Origin: Sipunculus nudus
Lineage: Eukaryota > Annelida > Sipuncula > Golfingiida > Sipunculidae
Direction of reading: 5' to 3'
DNA length: 64,000 bases
NCBI GenBank assembly: GCA_026874595.1
Contig: CM049306.1
Span: 42,722,019 to 42,786,018, forward strand
A model generated the notes under the pieces. It was not told the origin of the DNA, ran no database searches, and saw nothing but the letters and a program-made list of their open reading frames with translations. Shown here piece after piece: positions 35,275 through 46,900 of this stretch; position 1 is the first letter of the stretch, and every line of letters begins with the position of its first letter. The translations under genes and the position numbers were made by a program.

Positions 35275-36330
35275 AAGTACATATGATAAAGAAATGACTT
35301 ACGGGGCCGCAAGCCATGTAAAAATAAATCCAAGGCCGTTAAACGTTTTGATTTATTAAAATTTGATTTGGCTAACATATTTTACGCTATACATTAGGTC
35401 CGTACCTTTCACATATATAAATCGGAAATGATATACATAGCCGCCATCCATGTTAAAATAATCCAAGGCCGTTAAACATTTTGTCTTATTAAAAATAAGT
35501 TTGGCTAACATATATCACGATAAACATTAGGTCATTGCGTCGTACGGATATGTATCGGAAATAATATGCATTGCCGCCATCCATTTAAAATAAATCCAAG
35601 GCCATCAAACGTTTTGATTTATTTAGAATTAGTTCGACTAACATTTTATACAAATTAGGTCAGTACCTTGCACATATATATATATATATATATATTGGAA
35701 ATGATATACATAACCGCCAGCCATGGTTAAAAAAAAACCAAGGACGCTAAACATTTAGAATAATCAAAAATTAGTTTGGCTAACATATATCACGATACAA
35801 ATTAGGTCAGCAGGTAACATATATATGTACCAGAAATGATATAAAGGGCCTCCAGCCGTGAACAGTTTAAAGTTTTAAACTTTTTGATTTATTAAAAAAT
35901 AGTTTAGCTTACATATATTACTAAACGAATAAGGTCAGTAAGTCGCACAGATATGTACCGAAAATGATTTACAACGCCTCTATTCATGATAGAATAAAAC
36001 CAAGGACGCTAAACCTTTTGAGTGATTATAAATAAAACCAAGGACGCTAAACTTTATGATTTTTTTTAGATTTTTAGATTTAGTTGACCTAAGATATATC
36101 TTGATGTAAATTAGGTCAGTACGTCGCACATTTATGTTTCGGAAATGATTTTAATGCCAGCTAGCCACGCTTAAATCATACCATACAAGAACGCCAAACT
36201 TTTTGATTTATAAAAATATAGTTTGGCGAACATATATCACGATAAAAATTAGGTCGGTACGTTCAAATCTATGAATTGATTTTCATGACCACCAACCATG
36301 CTAAAAAATAACAATAACAGAATAGTAACA
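35275..36330. repeat. Degenerate ~140-bp tandem array
   Basis: Seven to eight diverged units share, in order, CCAAGG(C/A)CG(T/C)TAAAC, a TTTTGATTTATTA segment, TTTGGCTAACATAT(A/T), ATTAGGTCAGTA and a (C/A)GGAAATGAT(A/T)T segment. Unit starts fall near 35331, 35463, 35596, 35738, 35870, 35999 and 36184, with a partial extra start at 36039. One unit contains a (TA)n run near 35677-35695. This is satellite-like DNA of unknown origin. Confidence 0.75.
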
Positions 36331-37429
36331 ATACAAATTAGGTTAGTGTCGGAAACGATATAAATATCCTATTAAGTTTTGAGATTAAATTTGCGAACAG
36401 ACAAAGCAATCAACCAATCAAACAAAGAAATCAACTTAAAGTAGTCATTTATTAAAATATAATAAGGTATTATAAATATGTTAGTATTCATACGGTGAAT
36501 ATTTCATGTTGAAAATAACTGAAGATGTAACTTTTATTTTTAAATTTATTTGGGTAATTTTCCTTCAAACAGATAAGTTTAGTGTGTTGCATTGATCTGC
36601 ACGTTTATATTACTAAGGGTACATGGATGCATTTTGATATGGGTCATTCGCTTTGTTACTGCACCCAGTGTAAAAAAAAATGTCGCCGTTAATTACTTTA
36701 GTTACATTACAACCTTTGTACCCTGGAAATATAAGTCTTTGCGGAATTATTCTAACAGACAAGTAAACAAACAAACGGAAACGGCTTAAAACATAACCTC
36801 CTTTGCAAAGGTAATAAGGTACCAACCACTGACTCACAATATTAAGATATATATGGCGCAGTAACAGTGGAACAAGAGTAGCGTTCGGGTCATTGGTCTG
36901 ACAACCGTATATGCTCTCAGGAGGTATCAATTGTGTACCATGCATTCTTGAAAGATGGGAAGTGCCAAGATGATTATGTGAAGCTACACGGGGAGGACAT
37001 GTATGTCAGTACGACCATGAAGTAAACACATCGTTACATATTGATCTATGAACCACGAGTGGTGCGAAACGACAACTGATGTTCTGAGCGTGACGTGATG
37101 ACGACGTCCAGCTCTCATCTCATATAAAGTAGTGTGGGGGCATATGTCACCGAGTAATTTTTCTCTGTGAAAAGAGGACACCCTACATTTTTGTGATCCT
37201 TAGACCTTAAACTTTACAAAAAAATATGGTGCCAATTTTTCTAAAGTGGTTTTGTCATTTTTTTCAGGTAAAATTTGATTTTAGAGCAAAAATTGAGGAC
37301 CATTATATATAAATATTTCATACAGAGTTATTTAGCAACAAAACACCTCAAAATGATTAGTAAGATATATAACATCACAATAACTTAGACTAGACACTCA
37401 AATACTGCGTTAAGACGTTTATTACAATA
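36331..37429. other. Intergenic, no gene seen
   Basis: Open frames of 65-110 codons on both strands (for example 36613-36945 minus) show no motif. Nothing was assigned. Confidence 0.45.
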
Positions 37430-37700
37430 TTAGAGAGCACCCGTAGAGCGCAAACCTCCGCCAACACATGGATCCGCATCAAGATCCATCAGACTAATCA
37501 TGAAAATTAATCAGCTGTTGTTTGTCCACCAGTATATTGTTCTACAAAATTTCATTGATGAATTCATTAAAAAAATTCATATAGAGACAACAAGGTATCC
37601 TTGGGTAGTTTGTGCAAAGTACATATGGCGGACCACTTGCTCATTTCAGGCAACCTGTATCGTATACAGTATGGCTCCACTTTCCTTGGTTTTAACCAGT
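37430..37700 (-). repeat. Possible 3' tail of an old non-LTR retrotransposon
   Basis: Read on the minus strand, the sequence ends with GGCGGAGGTTTGCGCTCTAC and then a TCTAATATTG segment. From memory, GGCGGAGGT-TGCGCTCT is a recurring tail word of dispersed LINE families in many animal genomes. No reverse transcriptase is visible next to it, so at most a 5'-truncated remnant is present. Confidence 0.25.
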
Positions 37701-38126
37701 GACTAAATATTTGCTTCATTTATACATAACATATGAAAATGGCCCTGTTATTCTTCCATTTGATATGATTTTGTTATTGCGTCATCCTATTGTTCGATTA
37801 TTACATCACCAACATCACTTTCCGCTCGCTGATAGTGAAGGTATAGAAACCCGTCTCTTACGGTTAGTTCATCCGAAGTATATTTAAAGGTTCCCAAGGA
37901 ATTCTAGGGAGTATTTTTATGTTTTGGTCATAATCCAAAAAATAATTTGTAAAATTTTAAGGCGGATGAATAAATTTTTTTTACATATTTTGTGAAGAAT
38001 AAACAACAGAAAAAGGACAACTTTGACTGGATGTAGTGCCAGATCCTCACTAACCCAACCAAAAGTTTTAGAAAATACTACCTAGTCCACCATTCACAGT
38101 GAAATGGAGTACATATTAAGAAGCAA

Positions 38127-38172
<46 letters not shown>

Positions 38173-39599
38173 TTGTTCATATAACCTCAGCTCTGTGCGG
38201 GCAATAGCATATCATTTGGGAGCAAATATACCTTCTGTGGAGTAGCTATTTTCAACAGTTATTTACAGACATTTATTTACAGACATTTACAGTAGAATGA
38301 GACATGTAAAGGACAGATAATCAACATTGAATGAAATGCATGTTTTGCTGCAGAATTCATTAAGGAGAGTGTTTTGAAAAACAAAACAAAGGGACCTTAA
38401 AAATTTAGAATTTTAGAAAAGTCCTGTTGAAGGAAACAAACTTGAAGAAAATATCAAATCATAACAAAAAAGTGTCATCAGATGTTCTTCTATCCCATCT
38501 TTAACCCCCCCCCCCCCCCCGATGGTCTATTTTTTAATCTAATTTGTTTGGTGGGCCAATTTCTTTTAGACATTTATGTGAATATGAAACCGAGGCATTC
38601 AGGTTATACCAGTACAATAACAAAAACGGACAAATCTTAACAGAAACTATGGTAAAACCACTGGTAAAGTTTAAATATAACAATGGTAAAGTTAAATGCT
38701 GGTTATTGTTGAATTCTTGTCGCTTTTTCATTATCCTTAAATGACTTGTGATGGCACATTGGCTACATAGGCTGTTCCGTCCGTCGGAGCAAGATCCCTG
38801 GTACAACATTCATTTTTTTTTATGAAAATAGTTATCTGTAGTTAATGAGTAGCACCCAGCTTGTACTATCTATATATAATGCGAATTATGAAATAAAGAA
38901 TAAAGAAAAGTCTATTCTTATATTTTATAAAATCTGACTGGTTATGTCATTAAACGAGGGTATGTCGGATGCAACAGCGGAATGTACATCTTTGATAGGA
39001 GCCCATGTTTTTTTATCATTTTATACCAAATAACTCCAGACAAAAACTTAAGCATTTTATACCTGCTTAACTAATGCTGTTTCCCCTTTAAATGGTGACC
39101 AAGAACAATTTCGATTTATTGCACAAGCTAACAGAATGACACGTGCCTTATACAATACACAAATGCCTTGAATGTAATTAAAGGTTTTTGCATTTCTTTT
39201 TGGTTATTGTAATTTTAATAAAGGCCATAAAAACAATAACAAAATTGTTTGGGTTATAATATGGGGACCGGTATAGAGGAAGTCAACAGTAAGATTGTTT
39301 TAACAGCACATACAAATTCCCTTTTAAGTACATTGAACTTTTCTGAAACGGCACATGTTCAAGTAATTTTCAAGGAACCAAGTCTCAAAGAATCTGAGCT
39401 AAGTTCGTGTTTCTTACTGCTAGTCCAACTTACTGCTTAATGATCTCACCTAAATAATAAATTGTTAAAAAATAGAAATAATAAAATCATTATTTGTACG
39501 TTCATTAAGCAAATGTTAAAATTATATATTAAAACCTGTCTTGTAAAACAATATTTTATTTTAAATGATTTTGGAAGAAAATACAATTGTGTATGAATG
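37701..39599. other. Intergenic with simple repeats
   Basis: No gene seen. An (AAT)n trinucleotide run lies at about 38126-38170 and a 16-base C run at 38505-38520. Short frames near 38534-38809 occur on both strands without motifs. Confidence 0.55.
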
Positions 39600-39894
39600 C
39601 ATCACATCTCTCTCTCTTTCTTTCTCTCTCCTTCTCACCCTCTCTCTCTCTCTCTCTTTCTATATATATATATGTATGTGTGTGTGTATATATATATATA
39701 TATAAATATATATATATGTGTGTGTGTGTAATTATACAAATAGACGGATCAAATTTTGTCAGAAATTTTTACTACTACGTAGTTTCGTGCAACTTGCTGA
39801 TGTCATACCATTGAGCACTCTAGCAGTTGCTAATTGCAGTAAACCATTAGATTAATTTATTTAATTAGATTAATTTTAGTAAACCATTAGATTA

Positions 39895-39964
<70 letters not shown>
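39600..39964. repeat. Microsatellite cluster: CT, TA, GT and a 22-bp direct repeat
   Basis: CT-rich runs (39606-39660) pass into TA and GT runs (39661-39728). Two copies of AGTAAACCATTAGATTAATT (from 39838 and 39878) precede a long TA run (about 39897-39964). The open frame at 39587-39814 is a translation of these repeats. Confidence 0.9.
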
Positions 39965-39966
<2 letters not shown>

Positions 39967-39980
39967 TAAGTATAATGATT

Positions 39981-40091
39981 AGTGGTATAGCCGTGTTAGT
40001 CTGTAGTGGAAGTGTAGGTTTAGAGTAAGAGTGACGCCTTTCAGATAGACTAATATCAATAAACATGTTACTATCTAAAAGGCGTCACTCT
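39981..40091. repeat. Hairpin fragment resembling a Penelope-like element end
   Basis: AGAGTGACGCCTTT-C-AGATAG (40028-40048) and its reverse complement (40071-40091) match at 20 of 21 positions around a 22-base loop. The preceding TATAGCCGTGTTAGTCTGTA is a word I associate, from memory, with terminal parts of Penelope-like retroelements in animal genomes. No reverse transcriptase is present. The inverted arrangement itself is directly visible; the family link is not verified. Confidence 0.4.
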
Positions 40092-41285
40092 CACTCTCTC
40101 TCTCTACACACACACATATGTGTGAGAGTGTCTGTCATTCATTTTTAACTCAATGTATTGGAAAATTAAGTGTCTAAGAAATTACACGGGTTGGAGCTAC
40201 CTTATGGGATAGCTTAAATGACTAGAGATTACCATTGCTCCTAGAAAAAAATTAACACTTATCCCTTGAAGAAAACTGTCAGGGTACATTAACATTTGCA
40301 ACAGTATGTAAATTATCTCATGCCATTTGTTCATTAGTTTGGAAAAACCATCCCTGTACACGGACTTACAATTTCCAATTCACCTGTTTCACTCATTGTT
40401 ATGGTTCTGTGTGTGAGAAAACACAGTCCACGTGTGTCTGTGTACCATAAAAAGACCATAACTAGAGGTCGTCTGTTCTTGCGCGTGCCATCTCCCAAAC
40501 AAGGAGAAATGATATGGAAGATAAAAAAAAGATACACTATTGGGATGCTTGAGAAAATCTTGATTTTTAAAGTAGGGCAGTTTGGCCGCCAGGTGGCATG
40601 GGCGCTAAGTTTACATTTGTACCACTGATCTCTCAAACCTAACATCACTTGTGTACAGGAGTACTCAAATGGTTTACAATGAAATATTAGCAGATACCAT
40701 AATATTTTAAGGAGAAAAAAACCAAGCTATGTGTATTAAGCATTTAACACTTTATGTGTTTATCAAATATACTTGGTATGTGAATAGGTACATTTAATAT
40801 AACCAAAAAATAATTTTAGACAATCCCAAACTAGTCAGAGAACTAAGTTTGTGTGTTTAGAATGTAAATACATTCCAAAAAGAACCTTTCCTATCCTCTA
40901 GTCCCAGCTTACTTTGTTAATGTTTCGGTCAATGTTTATTAGTTTAACATTTTAAATAGTATTTTAATACAAGCTGAAAGACATGTCAAAACTGAATAAA
41001 AAAATTGGCATCATATTTTTAAGGCTTCATAGAAAGGTGAAGAACAAAAATGCATGGGGTGTCACATTTTTACAAACAAAATTTACTCAGGACGAATTTG
41101 CTATATATGCCCCTACACTAAAGCCCCGCGCTTATGGGAAGCAGGTGGTCATGCTGAACACGCGATCTGTTTAATCTGTACTCACCGGCTGTGACCACTT
41201 GATAATAAAAAAAAATCAATCAGAAAATTTATTTTCTTTAAGTGCCTTTCCGATGATAAGTCTGCTTTGTACTGCTGATAACCAA
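40092..41285. other. Intergenic, no gene seen
   Basis: Short CT and CA runs lie at 40093-40120. Frames on both strands at 40334-40648 have no motif. Nothing else was recognised. Confidence 0.5.

Positions 41286-41382
<97 letters not shown>
41286..41382. repeat. (TA)n-(GA)n compound microsatellite
   Basis: About 50 bases of TA pass directly into about 46 bases of GA. The open frames across it encode only Tyr/Ile and Arg/Glu repeats. Confidence 0.95.
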
Positions 41383-41384
<2 letters not shown>

Positions 41385-41477
41385 GATGTGAATAGTCATG
41401 CTGGTTCATTATATATAGAAATGGAACCTGAAAAGACAGAAAAGTCGGTTCACTGCCGATGTGTATTCATGTTCCAG

Positions 41478-41590
41478 AGAGAGAGACAGACAGACAGACA
41501 TACAGACAGACAGACAGACAGAGGAGAGACAGAGAGAGAGAGAGGGAGAGGCAGAGAAAGAGAGCGACGGACACAGAGGCAGACAGACAA
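41478..41590. repeat. (ACAG)n and GA-rich microsatellite
   Basis: Repeats of CAGA dominate 41482-41524, followed by a GA-rich tract with scattered CAGA. The same tetranucleotide recurs inside each unit of the downstream 331-bp array, suggesting that the two are parts of one repeat structure. Confidence 0.9.
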
Positions 41591-41719
41591 AGATTTATTT
41601 GTGTATTACTCCATCCACAATATTTGAAAATAAAACTAGACGACCATAGGTCGAGCGCTTGCCGGAAATGCTGTGGCAAAAAGTGAACGAGCAATGAAGT
41701 GGAAGAAAACAAGCTACAG

Positions 41720-43420
41720 TTAATCAGTGTGACCAGCAATAGGCCAACATTGATATATTTAAGTATTTTTACTGCAGCGCCCCCTAGCCACCATACCCAG
41801 AAAATTAAAAATAACTATTTAGATATTATTGCAAGACATTAGATGTACCAGTTTCAAAAGGATTCATGCAAAACTGTAGCTTGTAGATTGCTTTATGTAA
41901 GATGCAAGCATCAGGAAGCAGGGCAAATTGAGGACAATTGACAGACAGACAGACATACTGACAAGGTGCCACAAGGCTGAGACAAGATAACTTAACCAGA
42001 ATATGGAGAAGACCCAGAGGAAGTATATAAGCTATAATTTATGCAATAAAAATCTTTAGTTTTGGAGATATGGCGAAAAAAATTATATGTTGAAATGGTT
42101 GGACTGCAGTGCCCCCAAGCGCTCAGAACCAGAAAATGAAGAATCTGTTTCGAGATATTAGTATAAGACATAACATGTACCAGTTTCAAAATGATTCCTT
42201 CAAAACTGTGGCCTGAAGAATGGTATATGTAAGACACAAGAACCAGCAAGCAGGCGAATTTGAGGACATCTGATAAAGAGACAGATATACTAACAAAGTA
42301 ACACAAGAATGAGACCACATGACTAACTCAGGTTATGAGGAAGACCAAGAGGAAGAAAATAAGCTATATTTTTTGTAATTGAGGTTTATATTTTTAGAAA
42401 TATGGCTAAAAAATGATATGTTGGGGAGGGTCAGGTGCAGCGCCCCCTAGCGGCCATATTCGGAAAATGAAAAATTCGTTTCGAGATATTAGTGTAAGAC
42501 ATAAGATGTACCAGTTTCAAAAGGATTCCTACAAATCCGCTGCCTGGAGAATGCTATATGTAGGACACAAGAACCAGCAAGGAGGCGAATTTGAGGACAA
42601 CTGACAAACAAACAGACATACTGACAAGGTGACACAAGCTTGAGACAAGATGACTTGGCCCATTTATGAAGAAGACCCGGAGGAAATAAATAAGCCATAG
42701 TTTCTGTAATTGAAAATTTTAGTTATAGAGATATGGATAAAAAAATGATATGTTGGGGAGGGTCATGTACAGCCATATTCGGAAATGAAAAATTCCTTTC
42801 GAGATATTAGTGAAAGACATAACATGTACCAGTTTCAAAAGGATTCCTTCCAAACTGTGGCCTGTAGAATGCAATATAGGCGAAGAACCAGCAAGCAGGC
42901 GATTTGAGGACAACTGACAAACAGACAGACATACTGACAAAGCGACCCAAAATTTAGACCAGATGACTTTCCCAGGTTATGGAGAAGACCCAGATGAAGA
43001 AACCAAGCTATAGTTTCTGTAACTGAGGTTTATAGTTTTGGAGATATGTCCAATAAATGATATATTCGGGAGGTTCAAGTGCAGCGCCCCCTAGCAGCTT
43101 ATCCGGAAAATGAAAAATCTGTTTCTAGTTAATAATTTTAGACACGAGGTATATTAGTTTCAAAATGATTCCTGCATACTTGTGGATTCTAGCCTATCAG
43201 TAAGTGATATCTCGAAATATCTCGTTTGAGATATGAAAGATATGAAGAAAAACCGTTTCGTATACTTTTGATTACCTTGACCTTGACCTATATTGACCAA
43301 GAACAATAGGCTCCTGTCATTATAAATTTTCCATCACCTGTGTAAGTTTGAAAGCGATTGCTGCAAAATTGCGACCATGTGGAGAGGGGACACACAGACA
43401 AACAGACAGACAGACAAACA
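41720..43420 (+). repeat. 331-bp satellite array with CTCF-like motif and ACAG tetranucleotides
   Basis: Five diverged units are anchored at 41775, 42107, 42438, 42770 and 43082 (spacings 332, 331, 332 and 312), with a partial sixth near 43335-43420. Each full unit has, in order, a CAGCGCCCCCTAG-type motif, GAAAATGAAAAATTC, GATATTAG, ACATGTACCAGTTTCAAAA, GATTCCT, CAGCAAGCAGGCG-like words, a short (ACAG)n stretch with ACATACTGACAA, and GGAGATATGG. The layout of tandem cores with ACAG-type microsatellites recalls the bivalve 'pearl' and related Helitron-associated repeats, but TIRs or Helitron ends were not found, so the class is open. Confidence 0.8.
42438..42456 (-). promoter_or_regulatory. 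Strong CTCF-like motif (unit 3)
   Basis: On the minus strand this reads TGGCCGCTAGGGGGCGCTG. It agrees with the generally known bilaterian CTCF consensus at about 18 of 19 positions when degenerate positions are allowed. Related motifs in the same orientation lie at 41775-41793, 42107-42125 and 43082-43100 with about 15-16 of 19. Occupancy by CTCF is an inference. Confidence 0.45.
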
Positions 43421-43749
43421 GACATCCGCGACTGACCAAACAGCTTACCGAAATCGGAGATTTCCGGCAAGCAATAAATACGATTCAAAATATGAATCTG
43501 TTTCTGCATTTTGTTTAATTTGCAGTAAAAATAAGAAAATATATATCGCAAGTTTCCTTATCTAATAGAAGTTCATTTCACGAGAGTATTCAGGCTAACG
43601 GTTGATGCATGACTTCGGATCAAGATGACTAAAATAGCCTTGATAATATTTAATTCGCTTAAGTGTTCGCATGTAACAGTTCACGATTATTGTTTTGGCT
43701 TGTGTGGCATATTATTTTTAATTATTCAATGATGGATAATTTTGGTACC
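43421..43749. other. Intergenic, no gene seen
   Basis: AT-rich sequence between the satellite array and the gypsy element; nothing recognised. Confidence 0.5.
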
Positions 43750-43753
43750 CTTA
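43750..43753. repeat. Gypsy target-site duplication, left copy
   Basis: CTTA immediately before the 5' LTR is repeated at 48500-48503 immediately after the 3' LTR, a 4-bp duplication as expected for a Ty3/gypsy integrase. Confidence 0.8.
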
Positions 43754-43952
43754 TGTGGTGTATATTGGACTCTGTGACCAGTTGCTCAGCGAGTTGTACT
43801 GAGGTATGAGTTGTACCTGAATGTATGGTCGAAATGGCATGGGGCCGACGTAGGTTTCCGGTGGCCATATTGGTTTGGTTGGTGAATTAAACTGTCGGCA
43901 TAAGACACGTGTTCTGTCTCTTAACGGTTAATACGTGGTATAAGACACCACA
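43754..43952 (+). repeat. Gypsy 5' LTR (199 bp)
   Basis: It is bounded by the perfect inverted pair TGTGGTGT and ACACCACA and is 99% identical (197/199) to the 3' LTR at 48301-48499. No clear TATA or AATAAA is visible; a GAATTAAACT stretch near 43884 is the nearest AT-rich candidate. Confidence 0.95.
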
Positions 43953-43972
43953 CTGGCGACAGGATGGCCGGA
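43953..43972 (+). other. Gypsy primer-binding site overlapping the gag start codon
   Basis: TGGCGACAGGATGG begins one base after the LTR. TGG at this place pairs with the CCA end of a tRNA primer, as in most gypsy elements. The gag ATG (43964) lies inside this stretch, so the element has practically no leader. The tRNA species was not identified. Confidence 0.65.
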
Positions 43973-46900
43973 CGACCGCCCTTTGACGAGTTTGACGCCG
44001 GTACGACGGATATAGAAAGTTATTTGGAGCGGCTGGACGAGTATTTCATCGCATATGACATTGTGGATACGGCCGACAACGCAGCCAAGCGCCGCGCCAT
44101 TTTGTTAACCTCGCTCGGTGGGAACACGTACAGGATTGTTAAAGATCTGGCGTTTCCTGACCCACCAGCATCAAAGACTTTTGAAGAATTAGTGATACTG
44201 TTGAGAGGACATTTCAAACCGGCACATCTTAAGGTGGCTGAACGATACAGGTTTCATTCAGCAACACAACGTCCAGGTCAGTCAGTTGCCGATTTTGTCA
44301 GGGAGCTAAAAAAAGTTAGCCAGTACTTGCGAGTTTTCCAATGCCCAGTTCAACGATAGTCATCGAGACCGTTTTATATGCAGTATACGTTCAGAGCAAG
44401 TAAAGAGAAAGCTCTTAGCTCGGAATTATACATTCCAGGAAGCTGTGGATCTAGCTTTAGCGCACGAAACGGCACAGAAAGATGTGAGAGACATTGCTAC
44501 ATCTAGTGCTGGTCCTAGTGACAGTTCTGTCAATAAAATCAGACATTATACCCCACGTCGGCCACAAGGCACGGCAGTTGGTCCTAGAACTACAGGGCCA
44601 GGTCCAACACAGAATAAGAGCCGCTGTGATAGATGTGGCCTGCATAACCACACCCGTGAGAACTGTAGACACAAAAATGCTGGGTGTTATCGTTGCCACA
44701 AGACTGGACATTTACAATCCGAGTGTCGTAGCAAGCCAAATCGTACCCAGCGCCCTGTAAGACAGCGTAGGGTCCATTATGCAGCGGAGGACTCTGATTC
44801 TCAGTCTGAAGAGAGGGATGAGATACTAAATGGCTCAGTTTTTAGTGCCACAGCCATAAGGGCTATTGAGTCAGACCAGCCTGGTATACCGGCACCAGCT
44901 GTAAAAGTCCCAGTGATAATTGAGGATACAAATTTTGAGATGGAGGTAGATACAGGGTCGGCAGTATCAATTATGAATTACTCAGACTATGAACACTATT
45001 TTAAATATTTGGCTCTCCGTCCGGTAGAGAGATCATTCCATGCCTACGCAGGTACTTCACTAGATATTGCGGGACAAATTATGGTGGACATTGAGTATGG
45101 TAACCAGAAAGCTACATTGCCACTTATGATTGTACGGGCTAGTAAGTACGCTCCACCGCTCTTTGGTCGATCATGGTTAGCAAGGATCCGGTTGGACTGG
45201 AAAAATCTATTTCCTACAGGTTTTTGTCCCCAAGGTCAGTTTGCAGTAGCAGATTCGGATAGCTTGAATCCAGACACTAAGGTGGCCCAGTTGAAAGAAC
45301 AGTACACAGATATTTTTAAACCAGAGTTAGGTACGGTTAAGGGAACAAAGGCCTCATTACACTTGAAGAGCAATGCTACACCGGTTTTCCGGAGAGCGCG
45401 TCCAGTACCCTTCGCTCTTCGCTCAGCAGTTGAAGCGGAATTGCAACGGATGGAAAGAGAAGGGATCATCAAACCAGTAGACTTTAGTGATTGGGCTACA
45501 CCCTTAGTCTGCGTCCCAAAAACAGATGGATCGGTTCGCCTCTGTGGCGATTATAAAGACACCGTCAATCCAGCAATCCAGACTGAATACTTCCCCATTC
45601 CCACACTGGAGGAGATCAGAGGTAGGGTAGCTTCATGGACAAAGTTTACAAAGATTGATCTCCGTTGTGCATATCAACAATTGTTGCTTGATGAGGAGTC
45701 GCAAAAACTGTGTACAATAAACACTCATAAAGGTCTTTTCCAGTATACGCGATTGCCATTTGGAATCTCTTCAAGCCCAGCCATTTGGCAGAGGTTTATT
45801 GATCAAGTACTTTCGGGAGTTAAGGGAGTATGTGTGATCATGGACGATGTTTTAGTAGGAGGTTCCAATGATGACGAGCACTAAGGGAATTTGAGAACAG
45901 TGTTTGAGCGTTTTGACAAATATGGGTTGAGAGCAAAACTTAAAAAATGTGCATTCATGGTCCCATCAGTTGTGTATTACGGTGTTCGCTTTTCGGGACA
46001 AGAAATTCAACCGACAGATGATAAGGTTAACGCGATCAACAAAGCACCAACTCCCCGGAATGTTTCGGAGTTGCGGTCATTCCTGGGCATGTTAGCAGCC
46101 ATGACAGGATTTATACCCAGGTTATCGACACTGGCACATCCACTTTATGATTTGCTAGGCAACAAGCCATGGAAATGGACATCTGAATGTAGCAGAGCTT
46201 TCCGAGAGGTCAAGCAAGCTCTTACAGCAGAAACAGTATTGTCTCATTATGACCCAAACCTGCCTGTTGAGTTGTCAGTAGATGCATAACCATATGGACT
46301 AGGGGATGTAATACAGCATGTGTTCCCCAATAAAACCCGTCGTCCCATATCATATGCATCGCGAACGTTGAATAGCCATGAGAAAGGCTACGGTCAGATT
46401 GACAAAGGGGGATTGGCCATTATGTTTGGCTTGAAGCGGTTCCATAATTATTTGTACGGGAGACACTTTACAATTAATACGGATCACAAACCGTTGGAAC
46501 GGATCTTTGGCCCAAAACATTCAATACCGTCACTGGCAGCCTCTCGCTTACAACGTTGGGCCATAACATTGTCTGCATTTGACTATGACATCAAGTTTGT
46601 GCCATCGAAACAGAATGCGGTGGCTGACGCACTCTCGCGCTTACCTCTCAGTTCAACACATGGTGGTGAGGAGGACATATTTCGTGTTGAGGAGCGTGTT
46701 GTGGACTGTTTGCCGATTACCCACAAACAAATCAGTTTGGCTACACGTAGAGATCGATTCTTGTCGAAGGTCCTCGCGTTTGTGCGGAATGGATGGCCAC
46801 AACAGCTCAGTGATTTGAGATTCCGCCCATATTTGGATAAGAAGTACCAATTATCGGTGGAGCAGGATTGTCTGTTATGGGGATTGCGCGTGGTTATCCC

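Noticed and set aside
36613-36945. 110-codon minus-strand open frame
   Set aside because: No motif, a plus-strand frame overlaps, and the sequence is AT-rich without coding bias.
41199-41739. Open frames of 60-142 codons on both strands
   Set aside because: They translate TA, GA and ACAG microsatellites into Tyr/Ile, Arg/Glu and Arg/Gln/Thr/Asp repeats and have no unique sequence.
45840-45848. Reverse transcriptase motif lacking Tyr (Ile-Met-Asp-Asp)
   Set aside because: Several gypsy lineages have a non-Tyr residue before Met-Asp-Asp, and both catalytic Asp are present, so this was not counted as a defect.
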